Shown: piece by piece, positions 1 to 7,325 of the stretch | Position numbering within the stretch: position 1 is the stretch's first letter | How the letters are laid out: each line of letters starts with the position of its first letter | DNA from: a virus | DNA: 24,595 nucleotides | IMG/VR virus record: IMGVR_UViG_3300029448_000420 | Location: 1-24,595 of that record | Reading direction: 5' to 3' (one strand) | The notes under the pieces: generated by a model | What the model saw: only the letters and a program-made list of their open reading frames with translations | The model's database searches: none | What the model was told of the DNA's origin: nothing | Position numbers and translations under genes: made by a program

Positions 1-2
1 AT

Positions 3-1058
3 GCTGCTGATACGATGACCGGAATGCTCACTTTGAATCATGCTGGCGATGAAATGCTTCGACTGCAGGATACAAGTTCTTCTGGTAATCCGTATGTGAC
101 GTGGTATCAGGCTGGTACTCGACGTGCTTATATTCAATACATTGATAGTGGAGATAAATTATATCTCAAAAATGACGCAGGAAATACTGGCCTTACAATC
201 GATGGTGGTACTAGTGGATTACAATGGTCTAGCGGTAGTAGTACTTGGACTGTTTGGCACTCTGGTAATGACGGAAGTGGTTCAGGTCTAGCTGCTGACA
301 CACTAGACGGATACCATGCGTCTACTAGCCGAAGTTCAGCTAATACTATTCCAATTCGTAATAGTAGCGGTTATATGGATCTTGGTTGGATCAACACAAC
401 GTCAGGAAGCACAACCAATACAATTACAAAGGTTTATGCCACCTACGGCAGCGACGCTTACATCCGATATTGCACTCCGAATCATTTAGCTAATGCGATG
501 AGCAATGTGGTAAAAACCGCTGGCAGTTCAATGAGCGGGACACTTTATCGTGGTTCGTCTACTGCTGGTCAAAGCAATACAACTACGGGTTGGGCGCTTG
601 GCAACGGCACATTACATGCTAGTGGTTCAGCCACTCCTGTTTGTTTCAATGTAAATGCCAACACTGTGCTATGTTCTTTACGGCGCAGTGGCTCACAAAA
701 AGGAAGGATTAATGTAGACACAAGCCGTGCTTATTTTTATACAAGTTCTGATTACAGGCTCAAAGAAAATATCAGTCTTATGACTGATGGAATTGAGCGA
801 GTCAAACGGCTCAAACCATCATATTTTAGATGGATTGAATCTCAAGATTCTGATGAAGGTTTTATTGCTCATGAACTTGCTGAAGTGTGTCCGGGTGCAG
901 TTGACGGAGAAAAAGATGCTGTTGATGACGCAGGCAATATTAAAGAACAAGCTGTTGAATACTCCTATGTAACACCTGTCTTAACAGCTGCCATTAAGGA
1001 GCTTATTCAAAAGGTTGAAACATTAGAACAGCAAGTAGCAACTTTAACTGGAGCTTGA
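3..1058 (+). CDS. Tail fibre / receptor-binding protein with C-terminal S74 chaperone domain (5' partial)
   Basis: The reading frame is open to the left edge, so the N-terminus lies outside the window; the ATG at 15 is probably internal. The body is Gly/Ser/Thr-rich beta-type sequence (motif MTGMLTLNHAGDE), as in trimeric phage fibres. From about position 744 the motif SSDYRLKENI starts an intramolecular chaperone of endosialidase domain (Peptidase S74), followed by GFIAHELAEVCPGAV and a C-terminal coiled coil (LIQKVETLEQQVATL). In this family the domain drives trimer folding and then cleaves itself off at a conserved serine. An identically built fibre gene follows downstream, so the two probably form the host-recognition apparatus. 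The specific receptor cannot be told. Confidence 0.85.
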   Translation, partial: AADTMTGMLTLNHAGDEMLRLQDTSSSGNPYVTWYQAGTRRAYIQYIDSGDKLYLKNDAGNTGLTIDGGTSGLQWSSGSSTWTVWHSGNDGSGSGLAADTLDGYHASTSRSSANTIPIRNSSGYMDLGWINTTSGSTTNTITKVYATYGSDAYIRYCTPNHLANAMSNVVKTAGSSMSGTLYRGSSTAGQSNTTTGWALGNGTLHASGSATPVCFNVNANTVLCSLRRSGSQKGRINVDTSRAYFYTSSDYRLKENISLMTDGIERVKRLKPSYFRWIESQDSDEGFIAHELAEVCPGAVDGEKDAVDDAGNIKEQAVEYSYVTPVLTAAIKELIQKVETLEQQVATLTGA

Positions 1059-1087
1059 TCTAAAACAAACAGCCAATTGATGCACGT

Positions 1088-1135
1088 TTGCATGCACAGA
1101 AGTACTCGTTAAAATATAACTATATTACTGTGCAT
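1088..1135 (+). promoter_or_regulatory. Candidate promoter and inverted repeat between the fibre genes
   Basis: The 81-bp gap between the two fibre genes has a sigma70-like pair, TTGCAT (1088-1093) and TAAAAT (1110-1115) with 16 bp between. An 8-bp perfect inverted repeat, ATGCACAG (1092-1099) and CTGTGCAT (1128-1135), brackets the -10 region, and ATGCAC is also repeated directly at 1080-1085. The second arm ends five bases before the ATG at 1140. This could be a promoter with an operator, or a weak RNA hairpin. The assignment is pattern-based only. Confidence 0.3.
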
Positions 1136-1139
1136 AGAA

Positions 1140-3839
1140 ATGGCTGCTATTGATTTTCCAACAGCAACTTCAAATGGTCAAACGTTTGAAGCAGATACAG
1201 GTGTAGTTTATACTTATGTCGGAACTCCTCCCAATGGTTACTGGTCGGGAACATTTACAACATCTGGTTTTGCCATTTTAGATCAATATATTGCAAAAAA
1301 TGATGCAAATACTATTCAAACAATTCAAACCCAAGGTCTCAAGTTCAACAACGGCAGTACAGATACAATTCTGATCGACGGACTTAATAGCAGAATTGGA
1401 ATCGGTACTACAACAACAAGCGGTGCATCGACATATTATGATGATTTAGTTATTAACAATACTGCTAGCGGTACAGGATCAGGTATTACTCTTTTAGCAA
1501 ACGCCACAAATGGTTCTAGTGCCATTGATTTTGGGGATACGGATGCTATTGGTCGAGGCCGTATTAGTTATAGTCATGCTGTTGATAATTTGATAATTGA
1601 CGTTGCAGGCACCGAAGCCGCTCGAATCGACAGCTCGGGAAATATTGGGATTGGCACTACTTCAATAGATGCTTCTTTGCATGTAAAAGGTGCTGGTACT
1701 CATGGAACTTTTGTACTAGAAGCTGGTGGTACGTCGGGAATTAGCAATCAAATATACATCCAGGGTCATAATAATGCTGGCACATCTCTTGGTGAGATTA
1801 ATTTTGAAGAGACTGCTGCTAACCAAGGTGCGCTTGTTTTCAAAACCAATGGAGGCTCTGTTGCCGAGCGGATGCGAATCGACAGCTCGGGAAATGTTGC
1901 AATTGGACCAAACACGCAAGGACATGGATTACTTACACTTTCACAATCTGCGTCATCTGCTTTTAATGCTTTAGTTATTCAGCAAGGTAATACTGGCTCA
2001 GCAGCAACTGATGGTCTGCATATTGGTATTGACAGTGCTGTTGACTCATACATCATTCATAAAGAAAATAGGGCATTATATTTTGGTACTGCTAACACCG
2101 AACGCGCCCGAATCGACAGCTCGGGCAGGCTCTTAGTTGGTACGTCTAGTAGTCTCTTTGGGTCTACTAATGTTCAATGCGGAAACACTGGCGGAAATAA
2201 TTTTACGGGTATCCGTTACTCAACAGGAGCAGGAGGCGCACAACTTGTATTAGGGCACAGTCAGAGTAGTACCGTAGGAACCAACGTACTTCTTTCTAAT
2301 GATGATTACATTGGCTCTGTTGAATTTAGAGCAGCCGATGGCTCAAATTATCTTGTTGGTGCAAGTATTGATGCACGTGTAGACGGCACACCTGGCGCTA
2401 ACGACATGCCGGGGCGTCTAGTGTTCTCCACTACGGCGGATGGGGCGAGTTCTCCGACGGAGCGGATGCGAATCGACAGCTCGGGCAACCTCGGGGTGGG
2501 CACGCAGAGCCCATTTAGCGATGCAAAATTAACTGTGGACAACGGCGGCAGTGGCGATGTAGCTATTGCTCTTTCCAGAAGCGGATCAGGCCAAAATGAT
2601 GCAGCAATCGTTAATAGTGCCGGTGAACTTGTATTCAAAAATGGATTTGCTTCTACAGTTAGCGGTATGTCTGAGCGGATGAGGATCGACAGCTCGGGCA
2701 ATGTGGGACTGGGCAAATCAAGCAACCTCTTTTACCGATTAACGTTCCAAGAAGGTGCTGGTGATGCTAATCGGATTGGCTGGGTAAGCACATCAGGAAA
2801 CAGAAAAGCAAGTATTGATTGCGGTAATACTGCTGCACTAGTATTTAATATCGGCACAAGTGATACTGAGCGGATGCGAATCGACAGCTCGGGTTCTCTG
2901 AAAATAACAGCAGGTACTAACGTAGATAATATCTACTCTTATGCTGCAGCAACCGGAACTTCAGCGGTATGTTTTAGAGGCGGTCACTCTGCGACAGCAG
3001 GAAATCCTGGGACTGGTACAGATAGTATTTACATTTTTGCTAACGGTAACATTCAAAATACAAACAATTCTTATGGCGCAATCTCTGACGCCAAGCTGAA
3101 AGAGAACATCGTTGACGCCCGCTCCCAGTGGGACGACATTAAAGCTCTTCAGGTTCGCAACTACAACTTCATCGAAGGACAAACACACACTCAAATCGGT
3201 TTAGTCGCCCAAGAGGTCGAACCCATCAGTCCTGGCTTGGTTTATGAGTCTCCAGACCGCGATGCCGAACGTAACGACCTTGGCACCGTCACCAAATCGG
3301 TGAACTACTCAGTGCTCTACATGAAAGCGGTGAAGGCGCTTCAGGAAGCAATGGAGCGTATCGAAACCCTTGAGCTTCCTGAGCTTCCCAACGAAAATCC
3401 AATTAATATAAGACAGACAACGTCTCTACTGAATAATCCTTTTATTACTTTCTTGAATAGTAGTGGGGATACTGCAGGATCAATCATTCAAAATGGCGTT
3501 AATTCTGTTACTTATGCCACATCTTCTGATTATCGACTGAAAGATAACGTCGTTGAGTTAACTGCTGCAATCCCCCGTTTAAAGCAGTTGGCACCTAAGA
3601 GGTTTAATTTTACTGCAGCTGCTGATGTCACAGTTGATGGGTTCCTTGCCCATGAAGCACAAGCTGTTGTTCCAGAAGCAGTTACAGGAAGTCATAATCA
3701 AGTCGATGGAGACGGTAATCCAGTGATGCAGGGAATTGATCAATCTAAACTTGTACCGTTATTAACGGCTGCACTGCAAGAAGCTATTGGAAGGATTGAA
3801 ACATTAGAAACAAGGATTGCAACTTTAGAAGGTAGCTGA
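1140..3839 (+). CDS. Large tail fibre / receptor-binding protein with two tandem S74 chaperone domains
   Basis: An 899-aa fibre protein. The N-terminus (MAAIDFPTATSNGQTFEAD) resembles phage fibre leader modules. The middle holds six copies of an ERMRIDSSGNxGxG-type segment (coding positions near 1623, 1875, 2109, 2469, 2682 and 2877), typical of fibres with S74 domains. Two separate S74 modules follow. The first begins near residue 649 (SDAKLKENI) and includes IGLVAQEVEP and a coiled coil ending near residue 750. The second begins near residue 795 (SSDYRLKDN) and continues through GFLAHEAQAVVPEAV to a final coiled coil. One terminal S74 domain is the norm, so the internal copy is odd. The first module is visibly more GC-rich than its surroundings, suggesting modular acquisition. 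An intrinsic terminator follows the stop. Confidence 0.88.
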   Translation: MAAIDFPTATSNGQTFEADTGVVYTYVGTPPNGYWSGTFTTSGFAILDQYIAKNDANTIQTIQTQGLKFNNGSTDTILIDGLNSRIGIGTTTTSGASTYYDDLVINNTASGTGSGITLLANATNGSSAIDFGDTDAIGRGRISYSHAVDNLIIDVAGTEAARIDSSGNIGIGTTSIDASLHVKGAGTHGTFVLEAGGTSGISNQIYIQGHNNAGTSLGEINFEETAANQGALVFKTNGGSVAERMRIDSSGNVAIGPNTQGHGLLTLSQSASSAFNALVIQQGNTGSAATDGLHIGIDSAVDSYIIHKENRALYFGTANTERARIDSSGRLLVGTSSSLFGSTNVQCGNTGGNNFTGIRYSTGAGGAQLVLGHSQSSTVGTNVLLSNDDYIGSVEFRAADGSNYLVGASIDARVDGTPGANDMPGRLVFSTTADGASSPTERMRIDSSGNLGVGTQSPFSDAKLTVDNGGSGDVAIALSRSGSGQNDAAIVNSAGELVFKNGFASTVSGMSERMRIDSSGNVGLGKSSNLFYRLTFQEGAGDANRIGWVSTSGNRKASIDCGNTAALVFNIGTSDTERMRIDSSGSLKITAGTNVDNIYSYAAATGTSAVCFRGGHSATAGNPGTGTDSIYIFANGNIQNTNNSYGAISDAKLKENIVDARSQWDDIKALQVRNYNFIEGQTHTQIGLVAQEVEPISPGLVYESPDRDAERNDLGTVTKSVNYSVLYMKAVKALQEAMERIETLELPELPNENPINIRQTTSLLNNPFITFLNSSGDTAGSIIQNGVNSVTYATSSDYRLKDNVVELTAAIPRLKQLAPKRFNFTAAADVTVDGFLAHEAQAVVPEAVTGSHNQVDGDGNPVMQGIDQSKLVPLLTAALQEAIGRIETLETRIATLEGS
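1623..2893 (+). repeat. Six dispersed copies of a 17-bp coding repeat
   Basis: The 17-mer CGAATCGACAGCTCGGG occurs exactly at 1623-1639, 1875-1891, 2109-2125, 2469-2485 and 2877-2893. A variant, AGGATCGACAGCTCGGG, lies at 2682-2698. Several copies extend leftwards as GAGCGGATG. They encode RIDSSG of the fibre repeat. Nucleotide identity is greater than protein constraint requires, given Ser, Arg and Gly degeneracy, and the repeat is GC-richer than the AT-rich spacers between copies. Confidence 0.85.
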
Positions 3840-3862
3840 TTGGTACTGATATCACGACAAGT

Positions 3863-3888
3863 AATCCTCACTTAAGTGGGGATTTTTT
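3863..3888 (+). terminator. Rho-independent terminator after the fibre genes
   Basis: AATCCTCAC, loop TTAA, GTGGGGATT (one G-T pair), followed by a run of six T. The stem can extend through the loop's TTAA. It lies 24 bp after the fibre stop codon and should end the fibre transcript. Confidence 0.85.
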
Positions 3889-3918
3889 GTTAGATTAAAA
3901 TCTGATTTGTTATATCAA

Positions 3919-4098
3919 ATGGCTTGCAAAAAATCTGAACTTGTATCTGCAATCAATTCTTTCGGCGCTGCTCGTGCCAGTGGTGACAGTAATCTTCAAG
4001 CATTTGCAGCACAACTTGTAGGAGAATACATTGAAACCCTTGAGTTTGCAGAAGAGGACCCTGAAGAAGAAGTAGTAGAAGAGAGTGACGCTGAATAA
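3919..4098 (+). CDS. Small conserved phage protein (MACKKSEL type)
   Basis: A 59-aa protein with a helical, amphipathic core (LVSAINSFGAARASGDSNLQ) and a strongly acidic C-terminal tail rich in Glu. I chose the ATG at 3919 (MACKKSEL) over a TTG four codons earlier. Small proteins with this N-terminus are, from memory, common in marine cyanophages next to fibre genes; their function is unknown. It is the first gene after the fibre terminator and starts a run of short + strand genes. Confidence 0.75.
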   Translation: MACKKSELVSAINSFGAARASGDSNLQAFAAQLVGEYIETLEFAEEDPEEEVVEESDAE

Positions 4099-4145
4099 TT
4101 TAGCATTCAAAGTATCTTAAAATAAGAATATTATGAGGACCACTT

Positions 4146-4427
4146 ATGTCTCCAGCTGAACGAGAACAATTCTGGCAAGCTGTAGAAAGTGGTTCCAATC
4201 CACTCTTATCCGTCATGCATGGATTAGTCGAGAAGTGGGGATTGCCTGCAATCATCATGTGCCTCGGTGATATTGGACGTGTGCTATCAGAAGATGCAGA
4301 AAGCGCTTCACTTACGCCAAATCAGCGTGGGTTAATTCTTGGTGCTTGTGCACAAGTGTGCGCTTTAAGTGATCACATGCATGCAGAAATGGAACATTTA
4401 ACTGCAACTGAAAATGGATCCCACTGA
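4146..4427 (+). CDS. Hypothetical helical protein, 93 aa
   Basis: A GAGG Shine-Dalgarno element lies about 8 bases upstream of the ATG at 4146. The protein is mostly helical, with a hydrophobic stretch near residues 30-48 (KWGLPAIIMCLGDIGRVL) and three His in the C-terminal part (SDHMHAEMEH). No catalytic motif is recognised. It overlaps the next small gene by 14 nt, so translation is probably coupled. Confidence 0.7.
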   Translation: MSPAEREQFWQAVESGSNPLLSVMHGLVEKWGLPAIIMCLGDIGRVLSEDAESASLTPNQRGLILGACAQVCALSDHMHAEMEHLTATENGSH

Positions 4428-4548
4428 ACTAGAAAACTGGCAGCGTGTCAAAGATCATTTTGAAACTTTGCCAGAAGAAAAGCGCGACAATTGGTTCTAT
4501 AAACGAGCAAAAGCAATTTTAGAGGGTAAAGAAGACCCGTTAAAATAG
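4414..4548 (+). CDS. Small conserved phage protein, 44 aa (MDPTELEN type)
   Basis: A short ORF with start ATG (4414) and stop TAG (4546-4548), encoding MDPTELENWQRVKDHF followed by a charged helix with ETLPEEKRDNWFYKRAKAI. It overlaps the upstream gene by 14 nt in another frame. From memory, very similar peptides occur in marine cyanophages at similar positions. Function is unknown. It is too short for most ORF length cutoffs and easily missed. Confidence 0.7.
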   Translation: MDPTELENWQRVKDHFETLPEEKRDNWFYKRAKAILEGKEDPLK

Positions 4549-4570
4549 TATTAATTGTGTAATTAATACG

Positions 4571-4858
4571 ATGGCCAAACAACGTATGGCTGGTCAAAAA
4601 TTAAAAGAAAGTTTGACCCCAAATAAACCACGTCGTACTCCAAATCATCCGACAAAGTCACACGTCGTTTTAGCAAAAGAAGGCGGAAAAGAAAAGCTCA
4701 TTCGGTTTGGCCAGCAAGGTGTTAAAGGTGCTGGCAAAAATCCTAAGTCAGCAAAAGATAAAGCACGTAAGAAATCCTATTACGCACGTCATAACGCACA
4801 AGATTCCAATCCAAGCAAGATGTCTGCTCGGTATTGGTCACACAAAGTGAAATGGTGA
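4571..4858 (+). CDS. Small basic phage protein, 95 aa
   Basis: A Lys/Arg-rich protein (MAKQRMAGQKLKESL ... KSAKDKARKKSYYARH ... MSARYWSHKVKW). The motif with repeated Lys, HVVLAKEGGKEKLIRFGQQG and YYARH is one I associate with a conserved family in marine cyanophages (possibly DUF6321). The charge suggests nucleic-acid binding or a virion-internal role, which is inference. Its TGA overlaps the ATG of the peptidase gene (TGATG), pointing to coupling. Confidence 0.75.
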   Translation: MAKQRMAGQKLKESLTPNKPRRTPNHPTKSHVVLAKEGGKEKLIRFGQQGVKGAGKNPKSAKDKARKKSYYARHNAQDSNPSKMSARYWSHKVKW

Positions 4859-5505
4859 TGGCCTATACAGCTCAAGACGACGGTTTATATTATATCCCTA
4901 TTGTTGATGTAGGAAAACAATTACGGGATAACTTTGGATTGACAATCCGTGAGCACGAATACTTCGATCCTGTTGATGATGTGCATTCACCAAACAGTTA
5001 TCACAACTACGGTTATGCAATCGATGTTCAAGACTGGCGTCCTGATGTCATCAACGGTGTTGACTGGAGGACACGTACAAAAAATTTAGAGGCTTTACTG
5101 CAAGGATCAGGTGCTGAAGTTTTTGGACCCAGTAGTGGTGTACCTGGCCATGAGACACATTTGCATTTAGCTGCAGATGGCGGAATCTTTAAGTTAAACG
5201 AAAAACAATATCAACATTTATTTGGAGGGCAGGCGGGCGGACGCAATGCCACGTTTCCAGGAGCAATCATCACTAGTAGTACAACAAGGTCCGTATTGCC
5301 CCTTGCCTCATCCAGTGATAACCCAGGATCCTCAACCGATGGCTCTATTAATAGCAGCATTTCTGATGCTAAAGAACGTGCTCAGAATTATGCAGCGATG
5401 AGTAAAGCAGAGATCAATAGTTTATACGATAAAATGAGAGATGAAGATCCGGCGAAAGCTAGAACTGAAGGCATGAAAATGCACAAAGCATTCTTTGGTA
5501 AATAG
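4858..5505 (+). CDS. M15/LAS-type peptidase, probable endolysin or virion lysin
   Basis: With the ATG at 4858, coupled to the preceding TGA, the protein has 215 aa. It carries the LAS-family zinc-site pattern: SYHNYGYAID gives H49-x6-D56, and GHETHLHL supplies H101 and H103 as the HxH motif. LAS enzymes such as VanX, VanY and M15 endolysins cleave peptide bonds of peptidoglycan stem peptides. The C-terminal third is Ser/Asn-rich, then helical and charged (residues about 165-215), and may be a binding or targeting tail. An upstream TTG start (4834) is possible but would lie inside the previous gene. Separate small membrane proteins downstream could provide holin and spanin functions. Confidence 0.7.
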   Translation: MAYTAQDDGLYYIPIVDVGKQLRDNFGLTIREHEYFDPVDDVHSPNSYHNYGYAIDVQDWRPDVINGVDWRTRTKNLEALLQGSGAEVFGPSSGVPGHETHLHLAADGGIFKLNEKQYQHLFGGQAGGRNATFPGAIITSSTTRSVLPLASSSDNPGSSTDGSINSSISDAKERAQNYAAMSKAEINSLYDKMRDEDPAKARTEGMKMHKAFFGK

Positions 5506-5506
5506 T

Positions 5507-5689
5507 ATGGCTGACAAAAAATCTCGCGTTAACGAAGCTGGTAATTACACCAAACCAGAGATGCGCAAACGTCTGTTTCAGTCCATCAAGTCTGGCACCA
5601 AAGGCGGTAAATCCGGCCAGTGGTCTGCGCGTAAAGCACAGATGCTTGCCAAAGCATACAAAGCAAAAGGTGGAGGCTACAAAAACTAA
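5507..5689 (+). CDS. DUF5872-like small basic protein, 60 aa
   Basis: Starts at the ATG at 5507, one base after the peptidase stop (TAG, 5503-5505). Basic and glycine-rich: MADKKSRVNEAGNYTKPEMR, RLFQSIKSGTKGGKSGQWSA, ending KGGGYKN. This pattern matches what I recall of the DUF5872 family in phages. No function is established; nucleic-acid binding is plausible from its charge. A second protein with related features lies at 6051-6305. Confidence 0.72.
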   Translation: MADKKSRVNEAGNYTKPEMRKRLFQSIKSGTKGGKSGQWSARKAQMLAKAYKAKGGGYKN

Positions 5690-6051
5690 TGCCTAATTTA
5701 ATTTCAGTCACACAACGTGGCGACGATGTACTTGGTTTAGGTGACTCAATCAAACAAGGCATTTACGATAAAAATTCCACTAGGTTTGCTGCTTCAATTC
5801 TTAAGCATCCAGCTTTTATGCCTTTAACTGATTTAATTTTCCCTCAACCAATAGCTGATGGCACTTTGAAAGGAGTGATTAAAGCACATGGTTATGAAGC
5901 TGCACCTTCAGTAGTCTTTACGGATGCACCTGAAACTTATAAATTTAGATTAGATCCAGAAACAGAAGAAGCTTTAACACGACAAAAAGCTCATCTGGAC
6001 GCAGGTGTTTCAGGCACTTTTGTACCCGGCTCTCTTAGTGGTATGAGGTGA
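5689..6051 (+). CDS. Hypothetical protein, 120 aa
   Basis: The ATG overlaps the previous stop (TAATG) and the gene's TGA overlaps the next ATG at 6051, so this is a tightly coupled member of the small-gene run. The sequence (MPNLISVTQRGDDVLGLGDS ... FMPLTDLIFPQPIADGTLK ... PSVVFTDAPETYKFRLDPET) shows no motif I recognise and no membrane segment. The mixed alpha/beta look suggests a folded soluble protein. Confidence 0.65.
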   Translation: MPNLISVTQRGDDVLGLGDSIKQGIYDKNSTRFAASILKHPAFMPLTDLIFPQPIADGTLKGVIKAHGYEAAPSVVFTDAPETYKFRLDPETEEALTRQKAHLDAGVSGTFVPGSLSGMR

Positions 6052-6305
6052 TGGCCAAAGCACGCTCTCAACAATCGCTCGATAGCTGGACCAAAGAAGA
6101 TTGGGGAACCAAGTCTGGCAAAAATTCAACGCAAGGTAAAAACGCAACTGGTGAGCGTTATCTACCCAAGAAAGCTCGTGAATCTTTAACAGATAAAGAA
6201 TACGCCAGAAGCACGGCTAAAAAACGTGCAGCAATGCGTAAAGGCAAGCAGCACAGTAAGCAGCCTGAAGATGTGGCCAAAAAGACTGCACATCACAGGA
6301 GCTGA
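6051..6305 (+). CDS. DUF5872-like basic protein, 84 aa
   Basis: The ATG at 6051 overlaps the upstream TGA; a GTG one codon earlier is less likely. The signature SLDSWTKEDWGTKSGKNS, GERYLPKKARESLTDKEYA and KKRAAMRKGKQ fits the DUF5872-type family as I recall it. It is highly basic (Lys, Arg, His). It is the last gene before a 133-bp non-coding segment that leads into the integrase. Function unknown. Confidence 0.75.
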   Translation: MAKARSQQSLDSWTKEDWGTKSGKNSTQGKNATGERYLPKKARESLTDKEYARSTAKKRAAMRKGKQHSKQPEDVAKKTAHHRS

Positions 6306-6438
6306 GGTATAATCAGCAAGCCACCACCAGTGTGGTCTTACCATTACACAACACCCGCGTGCTGAACCTCCCAAGGTAAAGCCCACGCGGTTCGTTTGTC
6401 AACGGTAGATTCGCACTGGTGATGCTTATATCAAATCA
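6306..6438. other. Non-coding segment with nested inverted repeats upstream of the integrase (candidate attP or ncRNA)
   Basis: No ORF is supported. It contains a perfect hairpin ACCAC-CAGT-GTGGT (6323-6336), a 7-bp inverted repeat CCGCGTG (6355-6361) / CACGCGG (6384-6390), and nested inside it ACCT-CCCA-AGGT (6366-6377). On the minus strand, 6358 down to about 6330 reads GCGGGTGTTGTGTAATGGTA..., like the acceptor strand and D arm of a glycine tRNA (T8, A14, GG18-19 and A21 equivalents present). The anticodon arm does not fold, so it is not a functional tRNA. Next to an integrase, this could be an attachment site or a tRNA remnant. Confidence 0.4.
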
Positions 6439-7206
6439 ATGTTGGTTTCAAGACTTTGCAAACGGACGCTGTCATTCAAGCGTTTGTCGGACTCCACCCA
6501 ATACGGATGGAGAAACGCTTCAAAACATTTTGAGAATGTAGACACTTCCAAAATTGACAGGGAGTTCTGCGTTGATCACAGGTGCGAACTCCTTGAGTGT
6601 GACTACAAGGAAGGTTATGTTCGAACACAACTTGGCTACCTCGGTTCGATGTGGGAACGCGGGGTAGAAATGGGAATTCTTGAATGGAATCCTTGGCGTG
6701 GAATGCTTAAGGGATTAGGTCGGTCTAAGAAAAAGTATCCACATAAAAAATTTGATCACTTCCACAGGTTCCATGACGATCCACTGTTCATGGCAGTCTG
6801 GCTACACGGCTTCAGGATCAGTGAAGCGGCCTGCTTGCTGCCGGAAGATTTTGTGACCGCCGCTGATAAACCGTATATCAACATCGAGCACAATCATATT
6901 CGTAAATGTAAAAACGAATACACGCAGAGGCAGGTGCCAATACACCCTGCGTATTTTAAATTTATTGAAAAATTCCCTTTTACAACAAACCCTAATGCAG
7001 GTGATTACTTTAGTCGCAAGCTGAAGAAACACACAGGCATATCAGCTCACGGTATTCGCCATTCGTTTATCACTCGTATGCGACAAGCAGGAATTGAATA
7101 CAGCATTGCCATGGGAATTGTTGGACACAAACCTAAAGGCATGACCGCTGAATATGGCGATGTCTTACTGGAGGACATGGCTGAACAGATTGAGAAAGTT
7201 AGTTGA
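6439..7206 (+). CDS. int: Tyrosine recombinase (phage integrase)
   Basis: A 255-aa protein with all tyrosine-recombinase catalytic residues visible: R126 in GFRISEA, a Lys in the beta-turn at 156/158 (RKCKNEYTQRQVP), H204-x-x-R207 in HGIRHSF, H230 in GIVGHKPKG and the nucleophile Y239 in TAEYGD. The N-terminal part (about 1-95) would be the core-binding domain; the protein is shorter than lambda Int and lacks an obvious arm-binding domain. It would catalyse site-specific integration or excision, usually at a tRNA gene. Repeats suitable as accessory sites lie on both sides. No Shine-Dalgarno is evident before the ATG. No repressor gene is visible in the window, so whether the phage is truly temperate is open. 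Confidence 0.9.
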   Translation: MLVSRLCKRTLSFKRLSDSTQYGWRNASKHFENVDTSKIDREFCVDHRCELLECDYKEGYVRTQLGYLGSMWERGVEMGILEWNPWRGMLKGLGRSKKKYPHKKFDHFHRFHDDPLFMAVWLHGFRISEAACLLPEDFVTAADKPYINIEHNHIRKCKNEYTQRQVPIHPAYFKFIEKFPFTTNPNAGDYFSRKLKKHTGISAHGIRHSFITRMRQAGIEYSIAMGIVGHKPKGMTAEYGDVLLEDMAEQIEKVS

Positions 7207-7216
7207 ATCAAATTAC

Positions 7217-7320
7217 TGCACTTGCTGCACTTGCTACTCTTAGCCCTATAACTGTTTAAAATAAATAGTTAATAGGCAGGGATTAAAATACAGATATATA
7301 GATAACTATAGTAGCAAGTG
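7217..7320. repeat. Direct and inverted repeats downstream of int
   Basis: TGCACTTGC is repeated in tandem (7217-7225, 7226-7234). CACTTGCTAC (7228-7237) has a perfect 10-bp inverted partner, GTAGCAAGTG (7311-7320), six bases before the next ATG. Between them is AT-rich, non-coding DNA. These could be integrase arm sites or part of attP, a regulator-binding region, or a long-range RNA stem covering the start of the 7326 gene. Confidence 0.55.
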
Positions 7321-7325
7321 TAGCC

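Noticed and set aside
787-972. 61-aa + strand ORF in the first fibre gene
   Set aside because: Overlaps the S74 domain in another frame; the S74 reading is clearly the true one.
2348-2725. 125-aa minus-strand ORF inside the fibre gene
   Set aside because: Antisense shadow of the GC-richer repeat section of the fibre; composition follows reversed fibre codons, with no domain.
1623-2893. CRISPR-like repeat array
   Set aside because: Copies are unevenly spaced, within one coding frame and encode a fibre motif, so this is not a CRISPR.
6316-6358. Functional tRNA-Gly on the minus strand
   Set aside because: The acceptor and D-arm look is good but one D-stem pair fails, the anticodon loop lacks T33 and no T arm or matching acceptor 3' strand follows. 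Kept only as a possible remnant or att site.
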